A stretch of DNA of 64,000 bases, taken from Eutypella sp. D-1 (taxonomy: Eukaryota > Ascomycota > Sordariomycetes > Xylariales > Diatrypaceae). The notes beneath the pieces were generated by a model. It was not told the origin of the DNA. It was given only the letters and a program-made list of their open reading frames with translations, and made no database searches. The position numbers were made by a program, and so were the translations under genes. How positions within the stretch are numbered: the first letter of the stretch is position 1; the number at the start of each line of letters is the position of its first letter. Below, in pieces: positions 35,401 through 47,133 of the stretch. The DNA lies in contig JAJTTP010000001.1 in the NCBI GenBank assembly GCA_023313575.1, forward strand, positions 4,526,001 to 4,590,000, given 5' to 3'.

Positions 35401-37090
35401 TCTGCAATGTAATTCCATACAATGTCGCTCTGCGGCAGAGCGAGAAGCCTTCTCCGGGGGGAAGGGGGGGGGTGGATGGGGTGTCGCTATTCCTCCTCAA
35501 GAGTATAATCTTGGAAGCTCACTGCTTAAGGATTACGAGGGCATGTTATGATGCCAATTCTGACAATCGCATATTAGATTGATTGCTCCCCCTGTCCTAC
35601 ACGGCGACTGCGTAGCCAAATAGACCTCGTGAGCGATCAAAAGCATTCAGGGGCTTACTACATAGTACCCGCCGAGATGTCGAGATGCTACGGATTATGA
35701 CCTGGTATCTACTATGTATGCATCTAGTAAGTATCTATGGAGGGAGGTAAATACTTTAAGTATCGCTATATATATATACCGTCCTCATATCCACGTTTTA
35801 TTTTATTTTATTTCAATTTTAGTCAGCGATAAGGAAATGCCCAGATGCGGGAATCCCGGAGTTTGTATTTTTATTTTCTCCCTGTGTTTCCTTTCCTGAT
35901 GAATGCAACGCTTCTCCTGTCTTGTGGATCCTAGCGACACCCTGACATTCTGACATCCTGACTGAACATCCTGGCACCCTGGCTGACACCCCGACACCCC
36001 ACCGATGTGGATCAGTTATAGCTAAGATTCCGCCCCGCGATGACCCCGACAACCCCTCATCATTCCTTCACGATGTTCGCCTTGATAGCCTTATCCGCTA
36101 TTTTCTTGTGTACAAGTATAATTTCACCCACAAAAAAAATTACAGGGTTACCAGGCCTGTAAGGTCACCTTCGGAACTGGAAGCTTGGGCTTTCTGCCCG
36201 TATTATACCCCCCCTTTCAAATATAGTGGCGATACACAGAATTCAGCCGCGATTCTACGATTTTGAGGAGATAGATGCAGAGTGAAGGGGGTGCTTCGGA
36301 GGGGGGGGGGTTATGATCCAGGGCGATTGTAGCTGTATAAGGTAATCATCCATGCTTGCATGCATACGAAGAGGTGGTGAGGTACCTACCTAGATACTTA
36401 AATTTTTATGATGCCAGTTATTTCCAACGTGACGATGTTGACCAAATGGGAATCCTCTAGCCTAAGACGGCCGATTCCCGGAACCGACCAGAAATAGATT
36501 TGACTGCTTATCGTTTCGCATCGCGCCTCCAAGACTCCACGATGGTCTGAATATTAGATTTATCACTTTTTTCTTGTCTTGATAGTCTAATTCATGTAGA
36601 ACTTCAGTACCTCGTGACCTTATCCCTGTCAAAACACCATGGCACACACCGCTGTAAGACATGTAATCTACACGTCTTCCAATACTAAATGGAAAATAGT
36701 CTATGTATTGCCTTTTTTAGAATCGTACATGTCCAATTTGTAGTTGGTTACATCGTACATGTAATGAATGAACTATCATTGTGTGTTATGTACTTTGTAT
36801 TATACATGCGTAACTGTCTCTCTGCTTGTCCTCAAGGTAGGTACCATACCAGCCTACTTCATCTCGTCTGAGGTGTCTTTCTTTCCTCCCCTGACATGAT
36901 CTAGTCATGGCCCAATCGCCTCGTGGCTTTTTTTTTTCTCTTGAGGTCGGCCCCCAGCGCCCCCTCCCCATCCTACCCAGTTTATCATCCTCTTCGAAAA
37001 TTGATTTCCCACTTGTTCCTTTCGCTCCCACACTAACTAGGTAGTACCGGGCCCATCCTGGTTGATCGACGCTTCAAGCTTGGCACCACC
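29494..37090. other. Gene-poor 7.6-kb region
   Basis: No convincing gene. Fragments with slight protein character are 29674..29901 (+), 31853..32044 (-), 32228..32437 (+), 32983..33165 (-) and 34503..34748 (+), but none has a recognised domain or supporting splice sites. A G-run of 10 lies at 36301..36310. An AT-microsatellite-like stretch is at 35760..35820 and CTGACATCC-type tandem words at 35935..36000. Base composition is not strongly AT-skewed, so heavy RIP-type decay is not obvious. Confidence 0.5.
35935..36000. repeat. Imperfect CTGACAYCC short-unit repeat
   Basis: Units such as CCTGACATTC, CTGACATCC, CTGAACATCC, CTGGCACCC and CTGACACCC follow one another for about 65 bp, giving an imperfect minisatellite with a 9-10-bp period. 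Confidence 0.55.
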
Positions 37091-37180
37091 ATGGCTCGTC
37101 CCGGCGCACATATAAGGTTGGGTCCCTTCCGTCCAACGTCGCTTGAATTAGAGTCAACATCACTTGTCACAGAGACATCA

Positions 37181-37187
37181 TATAAAG
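37181..37187 (+). promoter_or_regulatory. TATA box of the cysteine-rich mini-gene
   Basis: TATAAAG in the context ACATCATATAAAGACTTC, 213 bp before the ATG at 37400. A second TATAAGG is at 37111..37117. The leader between TATA and ATG is C/A/T-rich, with CATCACAG and ACAACAATCATACC, resembling leaders of strongly expressed fungal genes. Confidence 0.5.
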
Positions 37188-37399
37188 ACTTCGTGCTGCT
37201 CCTTTACATCAGCCTTCGATTTTACACCATAAATTCCCCAAGGGCAAAAGTATCACGCCTTACAAAAGCCTATCTAGCCACACCTACACATCAAGTCTCA
37301 ACTCTTCGCCACCCACAAAGGCTTCTTCTATTCCCATTACAGCTCATCACAGCTGCACTTCAAAACAACAATCATACCTACACTATACACCGTCTCATC

Positions 37400-37522
37400 A
37401 TGTCTGTCAAGGAGCACCAGCCTCTCGTCAACTCTTGCTGCACCTTCTGCTGCAAGGCTATCGACTTCGGCACCCACGACTACTGCGGGTCGAGTTACTC
37501 CTGCCCGCAGTGTCCCAACTAG
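37400..37522 (+). CDS. Cysteine-rich 40-residue mini-protein, two CxxC pairs
   Basis: The start at 37400 was chosen because the same frame further upstream encodes a non-protein-like leader, while the sequence just before this ATG looks like a 5' UTR (TATA box at 37181, leader ending CACCGTCTCATC). The product is 40 residues: a polar start (MSVKEHQPLVNS) and then seven cysteines spaced CC-x2-CC-x12-C-x5-C-x2-C. CTFC and CPQC can be read as the two CxxC knuckles of a tiny zinc ribbon, separated by an acidic/aromatic loop (AIDFGTHDYCGSS). There is no signal peptide, so it is not an obvious secreted effector. The codons are nearly all C-ending, as in highly expressed fungal genes. Alternatives are a metallothionein-like metal-binding peptide or a small zinc-binding regulator. 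I know of no named family; function unknown. Confidence 0.65.
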   Translation: MSVKEHQPLVNSCCTFCCKAIDFGTHDYCGSSYSCPQCPN

Positions 37523-40500
37523 CGGGTGAAGAGCGGGAGACACCGGATGACACGGGAAAATGTCTCAACGCGGAATCTTCTTGTATATGTCTGAGCTAGT
37601 TCACTCTGGCGAATTGTGACGCAAGCCACGCGGGACGCTCCAGCGAACACCGTCTGAGCTGAACTCACTGGTTACTGTCTGAGATGCAACAGACGGAATT
37701 CCTTTTTCTTGTTTTCTTTTCTCCATTTCACTGCTCTCAACCGGATAACAACACCTCTCATACCCCAGAGACGAGTGGGGGTACTATCTCTTGATTTTTC
37801 TCAGGATCTCTAGACCCCCATTTCTTTAACAACATCAAATGAAACTGGGCGCAAAAAGAAAAACAAATTCACGTTCCGTCCGCCAATGAAGGGTTTATGT
37901 GCCGCCCAGTCTGCCTGTTGCCACACCGGCCTGCAAGGCTGATCGGGCCCTGCCAGATTACATTCGCAAAGAGGGGGGGGGGGGTGTTGAGAAGCGTGCA
38001 GCGCGCCGTCGAATACATGATCGGATACATGCTTACCCTGCACGGGATCGTGGCGCATGGCTTTCTGCTGCAAGGCTCCATGCAATGCAACGGACCACCC
38101 CCGGCTTTGACACAAGGCAAGGACAGGGCATGCAAAGAATTTTTCTTCCCATGTCACCGCATTCCTGCACTGCGCGACGCTCATTCGGGGATTTCCTACC
38201 AGCCTGCCTTGCCGTGCTGCAAATGTTGCACATGTGCCGACACTCGCTTTTTACCCTCCTTCTCCTAGCCTGTCTGACCCTGTAGCTGCTGGTAGGGCAG
38301 CGGAATTTTCAGGCAGCCTTCGCTCGGCGCTGCGAGGGACAGGGGGTGGCAATTTTTCTCTGCAGCCTCTACCTCACCATGATGTTTCTGATGCGCATTC
38401 GTCTCCCAGCTAGCTACGGTCGGCACCAGACAGCAGCGACATGCATGGGACAGGAGGCTATGAGTCACGGTCTGGCGTTCCTTCTTGTTTTCTTCTTTGA
38501 TCTACGGGTGGGCATAGTGGCGTTGGGCATTAAGGAACTGATACCACTGAATTACATGCATGGAAAGGGGGTCATTGTGGGATCGGGTCTGGGTATTTCA
38601 TTTTTGTTTTAAGTTTTGGATAACTATTTTGGAATGAACATGTACGACGTCTTATCTGACTGCGAGGGTGGTGGACGGCACCTACCATTCGCTGGGGAAT
38701 TTTGTCTCGTTCACTCAACCTAGTATGTACACTTGAGGGCCGCCAGGTACACAGCAGCAGCAGTAGGCATGCCGATAAAGGATGCATGAATGATACTACC
38801 CAAACAAATCTGACCTTCTTTCGTGGACCGTGACACTTGCTCTTGTCTGATTGCCAGGTGGGGCATAAATCGTAAAGGCCGGGATCTTTAGCGGTTCTTG
38901 ATCTGCTGTCACACTGAGAGCCGCGCACAAGATATCTCACAGCTCCCTGCACGCACGATACGTCGATCACGAACAGCCTACGCGCACAGCGCATGTAAAT
39001 TTCGTGATATTGTAAGCGGCATGTACCGTGGTGGCCTTTACATCAGACATCTATTCAAGAAACCTTAACCAACTGGCGCGTCCGTATAGAATCGCCCCTT
39101 CTTCCGACGTACCGTTCATACGCCCCTTCAGTGCTCCAAGAGTAGCCTCGCCAAGCAGTACCTCTGATAGTTGATCCCTCTGATCCCTCGACCAGGGTAA
39201 AGATCCCGGGACCCCAGATTCTACAGTACCGGAAAGTCTATTAGGGCCGCCCAATTGTTCGGGTGTCTCAAGACCTACCTGAAGATCGTGGCTACATTGG
39301 GACAATATCTATAGCACAGTTCTTACTGTAAGCGCTAAAGTACGGGCGTAGTATGGGGTTTGCACATGTGAAGCCATCATCACAGTCCGAAAACGAACAC
39401 TTGAATATCAGACATCCATCCCTTGCCTTCTCTTCCTCCACCCCCACTAACCGATACATATACCCACTATCATGAGCGGCTGTATTACTGTTCCTGGCTT
39501 GCAAATCATTGGGACCCTCCTCCAGCCCTTGATTCTGCTCCTGGTATGTGAAATGCAGCGTATATATCGATAAATGTACATACCTCAATACCAAGACGGG
39601 ATGTAGCGGGGGCGGGAAGTGGGATGCGGAGGGACCACCTGCGCCTGGCTATCGCTGTTAATAGCCATCAAGGTGACAAGGACTGGGGAGAGGAAGTTGG
39701 CAGGCAACTCCCTTTGGATGCGCGTCCCCGGGTTAATACCAGGAAAGCAAACAACCAGATCGGGTGCCGCGCAGTTGATCAGCGCAAGGCACCCCCGGCC
39801 AGCCATGGGTGCAATGTAGGTCGAGGACGAGACCCCACGATACCGAGGGACTGAGACCGGCTTATGCACGCATTCGGGCTCACGCATCAGGGAAGAGATG
39901 GTCCGGGGGGGGGGGGTGGTTGTACCTGGCTCACCACGTAGAGTGACGATGAACGTCGTGATATAACTGCATCGGGATATAGATGATAGGCATGTATGGC
40001 CTGACAGTTGCTCATCATCAACTCCACACTACATGCGCAAATGGTAATTTGCAAGTGCGGCCGTGTGAACAACGTGGATGATAAGTTCCAAGCTCAGCTA
40101 AACAGTTCCTTGCTTACCTATTTTCTCGCTACCTATCCCAGTCCAACCCTAGAGTGCATGTGGTTAGCATGTACCGACCCCAGAAAAGCAAATATGTGTA
40201 TGTGGAGGGATACAGTACGCAAGAGGTGAATGACATATGGGGGTGGATAAAGGGGATGGTGGGAAGTTGAATTTCGAAGTAAGGTGAACCGGCCCCCGCC
40301 GGTTTCGACCTCTATCGGTACGGGACACCGCATTAGTTTCCCTCTCCGTTATTTGACAAGAATAAAAGTGGCTGGCTGGCGGCCTCTTCGGCAGTGGTGG
40401 ACGAGTCGACAGCGGCATGCACAAGCTGTTTCAGACATCTGGGTAGCCAGCCGTCCCTGCTCTATAGACACGGCATGTCTCGTCCTGAACATACATAGAT

Positions 40501-43500
40501 ATCCCACCTGGTAGACTCCGTAGAGCCACATATACGAAGTATGTTCCAGGCAGCTCGCTATCACGCATGGGTTATGGGTACAGTTGAACAACCAGGTTAA
40601 CTCTTGCTAGACGTCCCTGAACTCCATAATCGCGTGGAACCGTGAGCCAATGGCAAGGCTTCCTTCCTAAGTATCCCAGCCGCAATCGGATATGTGGTTA
40701 TAAGCCGCCTAGGTATAACTGGGTATGATTATCTTTTCTGGGGCGTCCGCAAATGACTCCGGACTGGGGACTGGCACGCTACGCATGCCGCAAAGCCCGC
40801 TATAGGCAATAGATTGTCGGTCCGTGCTTCTCTCCCTCTTTCGGGTCCCGCCAAGATGACGCGCTCAGCAAATATTTAGTCTATATCGCGGCACATATTC
40901 GTACAAGACAAGCATGTCTTTATCTACGAGGCATGCACGTCGGCGCGGTAGACATGGGTGCGTCGATGGATTATTGTCTGACACATATGAGCCATACGTG
41001 ATCTGATCTTCCCATGGGAGCCTTGTCAGCAAACCTCTTGGCTCGGCCGGGTCCTGCGGTGGTTGAGGAGCTGACAATCAAATGCTCTGGTGTAACACTG
41101 GGTCCGTGTAACAAACAGCGACCCAAGCCTATGTGTGGCCGATAATCACGGCCATCATCATCAATACTCACCGTCGTCGTCGCCGTCGTCGTCATGCTGT
41201 CTGCTCCACTCTCCTGCATAGATGAGCGCATGGAAACTCCCACAGAGAGTGCATGACAGGAGCTTGCCGGCTATCACGTTCTTGTCTGATCATGTCGCAC
41301 TGTTTTTCTCAGCCCCTACGTGCCTTGCATCATATACCCGATACGTGGGTGCATGAGCCTAACATCTAGACGCAGATAGCTACGTAGTACAGCCACATAA
41401 CCAGGTAGCCGAAATAATCCTCTGTTGCGTATTGACTTGGGATTGTCACCCTGGCGTAGTAACAGCCGGCCTGTTCGATCAGCGGCTAGGCCAGTCTACT
41501 CGCTGCCTCCGTGGTCACATACTCGACCCCATGGTAACAGAGGCACAGGCAAGGCGCAGCTAGCACAACCAGAACCAAGAGCCATCAGCTACCGTCTCAT
41601 CGGACGTGTGTTGGTCCCCAGTCACGCCGGAGCCTATTGGAATCCGGGTTAGCCAGTCACCTGCACCTCTTCCTATGAATAGAATCGACGGGGTTCCGTA
41701 TCTACCTACACACCACGCGTCTTGTCATAGGTTCGTCGGCTAGTTATATTGCAACGCTGCCATGTACGTGCAGTGATGCAGAGGAAGCACATCATACCTA
41801 GCAGCTCGATAGTTCGTGGGAGGTAGGTAGGATCCGTATGCAATAGGCTAGCTACTCTGAATAGCCTAGCTGACCACACTTACATATTACAAGCCAAGCG
41901 TCCGTGCCTTTTTCTCCGGACCCAGCAAGGTGGGAAGGGGCAGCACACAGAGCGGCAACGCGGGAAGGGCCATCAGGACTGCCGCGCTAGGAGCGGCAAA
42001 TAAGGAACTAGGATCTCGCTTTGAGCACTCTCGACCCCGAGCATGAAAGCGATGAACATGGGGTCTTAAATGCATCCGGACATGGGATAATGGGGCAAGA
42101 TGGGACTAAGGGACGGACAGGGGGGACATGGCAACACGCTTAGGTACGTGGAGAAAGCTACGGTGTGGGATGGTGAGCTTTGAGAAGGTGGAAGTGTCCT
42201 CGTCATTCTTCCTTATTGTTGTCTGCCCTCCCTAAAATAATGATGAACAAAAAACGATGGTGGCTGCCCTAGGTAACCGGCGACGCAGAAGAATCCTACG
42301 TATTGACAGACAGGGTGGCGCGGCCTTGTCATTCTGCCTAACGATCATCATCAGCTCGCTTATCCCTCACCTTGCCGTATGTACGGGGGTGCATGGGCGG
42401 TCAGGGGTAGGTGAGCAAGGTGAAATAGCAGGTAAACAGGACAACTACGGGTGCTCAAAACACACGTGTTCCTGCTGTCTTCGGGGGGTTTTTTTTTGAC
42501 ACTGTACTGTACCTAGCCAGCCGGAGGGGAACATGAGGAGAAGGTAGTAGCAGCAGTCTTGTCAAGTTAGCCCATATGAACGCGGGGCATACCAGCACCC
42601 GTGGACGCTGTCGCATGCAGGTCGACGGAGAGGGAAGGGGAACTATCGAGAGCTTTCGCCGGAGTCGATATCTGACTATCTCCCTTTGTATGGGTGAGCT
42701 CCGTGGTAACAGCGTGGAGAGACACCCTAATGCATGTGTAAGGCTGGGTCGAGTCGGCTCGGCTTCGGTTCGTTTCGTTCGTCCGGGGGGGGCCCTGCTG
42801 GGTTTCTCTTGGACACGCCAGGGGTTATGGCGTACTTCCAGGGGGGAGGGGGGCATCACAGTCTTGTGCACCACCGCTCTTGGCAGACTCCTCCCTCCGA
42901 GACAGCGGGGCGGGCGGAGACATCGTCACTGTGTTGATCACGGCGAACCTGAATTATTTGCTTGCCTGTCTATCTACCTAGTCCCTATTCATACGGAGCC
43001 TTCCGGGCAAGAACTAAATCCAGGTTCCCTCGCATCGGTTATTACCATAGTAAAAACCCCCTCCTCCAATGCTCAGAAACGACATATATACTGGGGCCGA
43101 GCTTTCCGTACGTATGCGAAGCCGGCTACTACTACTTCATATTTCCCAATCAAGCCTAAGTATGTAGCGCCCTGCCCTCACTCAGAGACAGTGGATGATG
43201 TCGTATCGGATCCGGGGTACATCGGCCCTGCGCGTATCGCGTGATTTGCTATTTTCTGAGCGGGACGCCCGGGACGCCTTTTCAGCAATATTTGGGCGGG
43301 CGCTGACTGACTGACTGACTGATTGACTGGCCGACGGATACGTGGGGTGCCAGTGCCGTACGCCGAGGCCTCCGTCACCTAAGGTCAGGCAAGGTCGCGC
43401 GTCTAATACCTTAGAACTACTACATGCCGAATATCTATCTACTTTGCGTCGGAAGGCAGGTCGGTACAACGTTTGGTCATATATCACATGGATTTGCTGC

Positions 43501-44120
43501 TGTTTAGCCGTCAACTAGGCCTGATATAGAACACACAGGGCCTCTATTAAGCGTATACGTGATCTTTGCACACGTTTCTGGTGATCATATAGGTACGCAT
43601 GTGATAATGTGGCATAGGTAACCCCTTGCCGCCAATCCTCCCCAGACCTTCCCCACTAGCCCCCTGGGCGCGTATGCGTATCAATGTGTGTCAGCGGCCT
43701 GCACCATCCTAGGAGATCCACGGCAAGAGCTGAGGTCGAGCCCGAAAGGGTATCATCCGAGAATATCATATATCGTACATCATACATCCGAATTGTGGAC
43801 CGGTACACAGTTCGGATGTCAACAGGAGAGCTTATGCGGGATCCCCAGAATGAGCCCCGGACGAGTGGGTCCGAGTGCCCTGGCCCAGACGATCCCAGAC
43901 AGTCCCAGATTTCAAGCCAGCCTCTCACATACGACCCTCTCTTGCACCTGGCGGGGGTGATAGGATAAGAGGCCAGCCCAATCCTGTTGATTTACTGGGA
44001 GCCAATAAGCTCGCGGGAATGGCGCAACGTTCTATAGGCCCTCGTCATTGAGAGGCCTGGTGACGAGAGCTGGGCCGTGATCATGGCATGATGTTCGTCA
44101 GCAATGACTTCGAGGACGGA
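37523..44120. other. Gene-poor 6.6-kb region
   Basis: No convincing gene. The largest ORFs (38572..38994 minus, 42576..43244 plus, 39585..39887 minus) lack recognised motifs and plausible codon bias. G-runs of 12 lie at 37973..37984 and 39905..39916. A TGAC tandem repeat is at 43303..43330. The 3' UTR of the mini-gene probably occupies the first few hundred bases. Confidence 0.5.
43303..43330. repeat. (CTGA)n microsatellite
   Basis: Four consecutive CTGA units followed by slightly degenerate TTGA and CTGG units. Confidence 0.7.
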
Positions 44121-46078
44121 TCAATAAAGCGTCAGGAAGACAGCGCTGATAGACGACTTGTCATATTTGACATATTTTCCCTTGCCCTTGTCGACCTCGT
44201 GGTAGCGGTCCCAGAACCGGATGTAGAGCGGCTCAAGCATCTGTTGTATGTCCTTGGCGAACATCTGCCGAACCTCCCTCTCCATGGTAAACGTTTTGTG
44301 CTTCGCAATAAGATCGTCGAAGCTCGTATTGAAGGCTGTGAATTTCTGCTTGATAGCGTCCTTATCCTTGCTACTAAGCCCCTTAACGATGGAGGCGGAC
44401 TCGGACGAGCCTGAAGGCGGTCGCTGGGTCTTGCTTGTGTGTATTACATCGAATAGATGCATCGAAACCTCTTTGGAGGCATCCGAGTAGAACGCCTTGG
44501 CCTTCTTGCGCCAACCATCCAGACCGGCAAGCCTGCCTTCGAGGAGGGTCTTCAGGTTGGACTCGTGGATCATGCGCTCGATGATGGTGACGTTGTTGGC
44601 GATGAAGACGCCTAGCACCGACTTCGCTTTCAGAAGAACCCTGGCCTTCTGGTCGAGTGCCAGCATCAACGCCTCTATGGTGTCGGTGCAATAGTGCGCG
44701 AAGATTTCCTTGCCGTCAGCCCCGATATCGAATGATGCTAGGCTGGGGATCGCGTCCATGCTGGCACCGGCACTCGCCCCGGACTTCCAGCCGCCGTCGC
44801 CCAAAGAGATCATGATATTTGAGATGGGGCGCAAGAAGTCCACCATAGTCTGCAGGCGCTTCATTGTCTCCGCGGTCACAGGCAAGGGCGCGCCGTCCGC
44901 TGGTAAGGCCTGGATGCCGTTCACCTTCCGCTTTGTATCCTCCAGGAGCTCGCCCAGCGAGGCCTTGGCCGTCTCGCGCACGGGCTTCAGCGCCGCGCCC
45001 AGCGTGGCCTTGAGTTCTCCCGTGCGGGACTCCAGCTTGCTCGACAACCCAGATACGATCTCGGTTATCTCGTAGGCGAGGTAGCAATCGGTGGCGAGGT
45101 GGGCCCTGATGTGGTTATTAAGCTCCCGGATGGTGCGCGCCATCTCCGCCAGCGGAGCCTGGCACGCTGTCTGGAAGACCGGGCCCCAATCCTGGCGCAT
45201 GAAGATGCTGCAGATATTCTCGTGCTCGGCTAAGAAGATGCCCTCCATCGCGCGTGCGTACATGCCGAGGCCGTTGGTCCCCGCCCTGTATATAGCATCA
45301 GGGCTCTGCTTCTTGGCCGTGTTGACACTGGCGTAGGCCAGGTTCACCAGAGTTTGTGAAAGGTAGGGACCGCGAACGTCGGCGTAGATCTTGATAAGGG
45401 GGCTCTCGGATGAGGAGTTGCCCGATACGTATGAATTCATCAGGGCCAGCTGGCTGATGGTGTTAGGTGATATGAGGGGGAAGGGGGCGTTTTTGGTGAT
45501 AAAGTTCAGGGGCTCGACGGATCGCGGAGTCTCGGATCGGAGGATCTTGTCGAACGAGCTCTCGAGCTGGGTATTTCCTAGGACGATTAGGCGCTGAAGA
45601 TCGGTTATGGTCTGCTGGTTTGCGCGCAAATTCGAGGCCTTCATATCACCGAGGGCCTTGTTGAGGCGCTTAATCGAATTCAGGTAGTTGGCTAGGCCGG
45701 CCTTTTCGGGTCCTTGACGTATGATGGCTTCTTCGTCGTTCTTGGAGTCGGCTGGCTGGCGGAGACGCTCGATGGCGGCGAGGACACCGTCGATATCTAC
45801 AAGGAGTAGTTGTTCATTAGTCAAAGTCGGCGAAGAACGGCGGGTTGAACTGGTGCGCACTCACTATTTCCCAGGACCTGTAACCTCTTGGTCTCCCCAT
45901 TCAAAGGGCCAGAGACATCCCTGACGCTCTTTCCAGTAGCCTCCAGTCTCCCGAGACATGCCTGGATTTTCTTATTAAGTTGTATTGTCTTCTCCAATCG
46001 CGAATTAAGCACATCGACCTCGGCGCGGGCCTCTTCGTCGGCGGCATGACGAGCGCCGCCGGTCAACCCGACAGCCAT
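44121..46078 (-). CDS. EXO70: Exocyst complex component Exo70
   Basis: Two exons, 46078..45865 and 45796..44121, encode 629 residues, close to the ~620 of yeast Exo70. The 68-nt intron has a GTGAGT donor, a GACTAATG branch region and a TTGTAG acceptor. Exo70 is the exocyst subunit that binds PI(4,5)P2 and Rho GTPases at the plasma membrane and tethers secretory vesicles at growing hyphal tips. The N-terminus is a coiled-coil helix (about 15-70; EARAEVDVLNSRLEKTIQLN) typical of exocyst subunits. The rest is all-helical, with the C-domain signatures LEGRLAGLDGWRKKAKAFYS and VREMF-like EVRQMFAKDIQQMLEPLY near the end. The end FWDRYHEV, then KYVKYDKSSISAVFLTLY, matches the conserved membrane-binding C-terminus. 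Confidence is high. Confidence 0.95.
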
Positions 46079-47133
46079 CTTCGCAGGTCTTTCAGAGCTT
46101 TCACAGCTTTCGAGGTATTACGATATTACGGTATTACTTAGGTTTTGTATGTATTGTATGCAATAAAAGGCGGTTGAAACAAAGAAGAAGAAAAAGAGAT
46201 ACTTAGGTAGGGAAATCCTCGAGCGCAAGGGGAAAGGGGATTGGGTATCGCGGTGATCGCGACAGCGAGGTTGTAGGATAGAGTGCGTGCATATAGTGGT
46301 GATGATGTATGTTGATAAGTGTAAATGTTGAAACTCAACCTGAAAGGCCCCGAGTTTGACCTCACCTACTGTAAAGTTCCATGCTCTACAAAGTACTTAC
46401 CTAAGTACCTACCTAAGTAACTAAAGTATAGGCGTAATTACTGGTTGCCTTAGGCAGTGCGATGCAACGCTTCAGCACCCTTCCACTAACGGCCAATGAG
46501 CTACTTATGTATGTACCTAAGTACATACAAGACACTAACCAAAGCAGGCATAAATGGACCTAGAGAAATATGGGGGTTTAATAGTCCGCGGTCTTGCCTG
46601 GTTTCTGGGCTTCCCAGTAACTAGCGGGTAGTCCCGTTAATAGCACAACGAGCATCTTCCCTACACAGCTTAGGTACTATAAGATCAGTCTGCTACAAGT
46701 TGATGCCTAAATGGATCGAAGTGGGAAATAAACTCATGAAATAACTTCATTTTATGCCGGCGACGTCATACGTCTAGTTCGGCCGTTCGGCCACCGTAGC
46801 CCGTGATTCGGTTGATCTACACATGTTCTCGCGGAGTCCCATCCTGGTTGGACGGAACTGTTATGCAGTTGGTTGTTTGTTGCTTCCCATGCACATGAGG
46901 AGGATCTTAAGTACGCTTACGTAGTGGCATTTACAGATGAACCTTGGAACGAACTTAACTTGCCTATAACTACATAGTATCCCAAAGGTCGTCTGATCCA
47001 TCGTCTCCAGGACTTGTTGTTTCTTGACATTTGACAGACTATGTACTCAGTTAATTGACCGTACCTAGGTCCCTTGTACGTTACAAGTGTCGATGCGTTG
47101 CAAGTCTGCTTCGCCTATCACTGAAGTTTCCTA
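46079..47133. other. Intergenic region, no gene seen
   Basis: About 1.05 kb between the Exo70 start and the stop of the aminotransferase gene. TACCTAAGTA-type words cluster at 46392..46430 and again near 46508..46530. Confidence 0.55.

Noticed and set aside
37091..37399. Longer reading frame upstream of the cysteine-rich mini-protein
   Set aside because: This stretch contains the TATA box and a UTR-like leader; the encoded peptide is not protein-like.
38572..38994. 140-codon minus-strand ORF in the gene-poor interval
   Set aside because: No domain, no coding-like codon bias and no supporting splice sites.
42576..43244. 222-codon plus-strand ORF
   Set aside because: No recognisable motif, basic and irregular composition, contains G/C-runs and overlaps equally long frames on the other strand.
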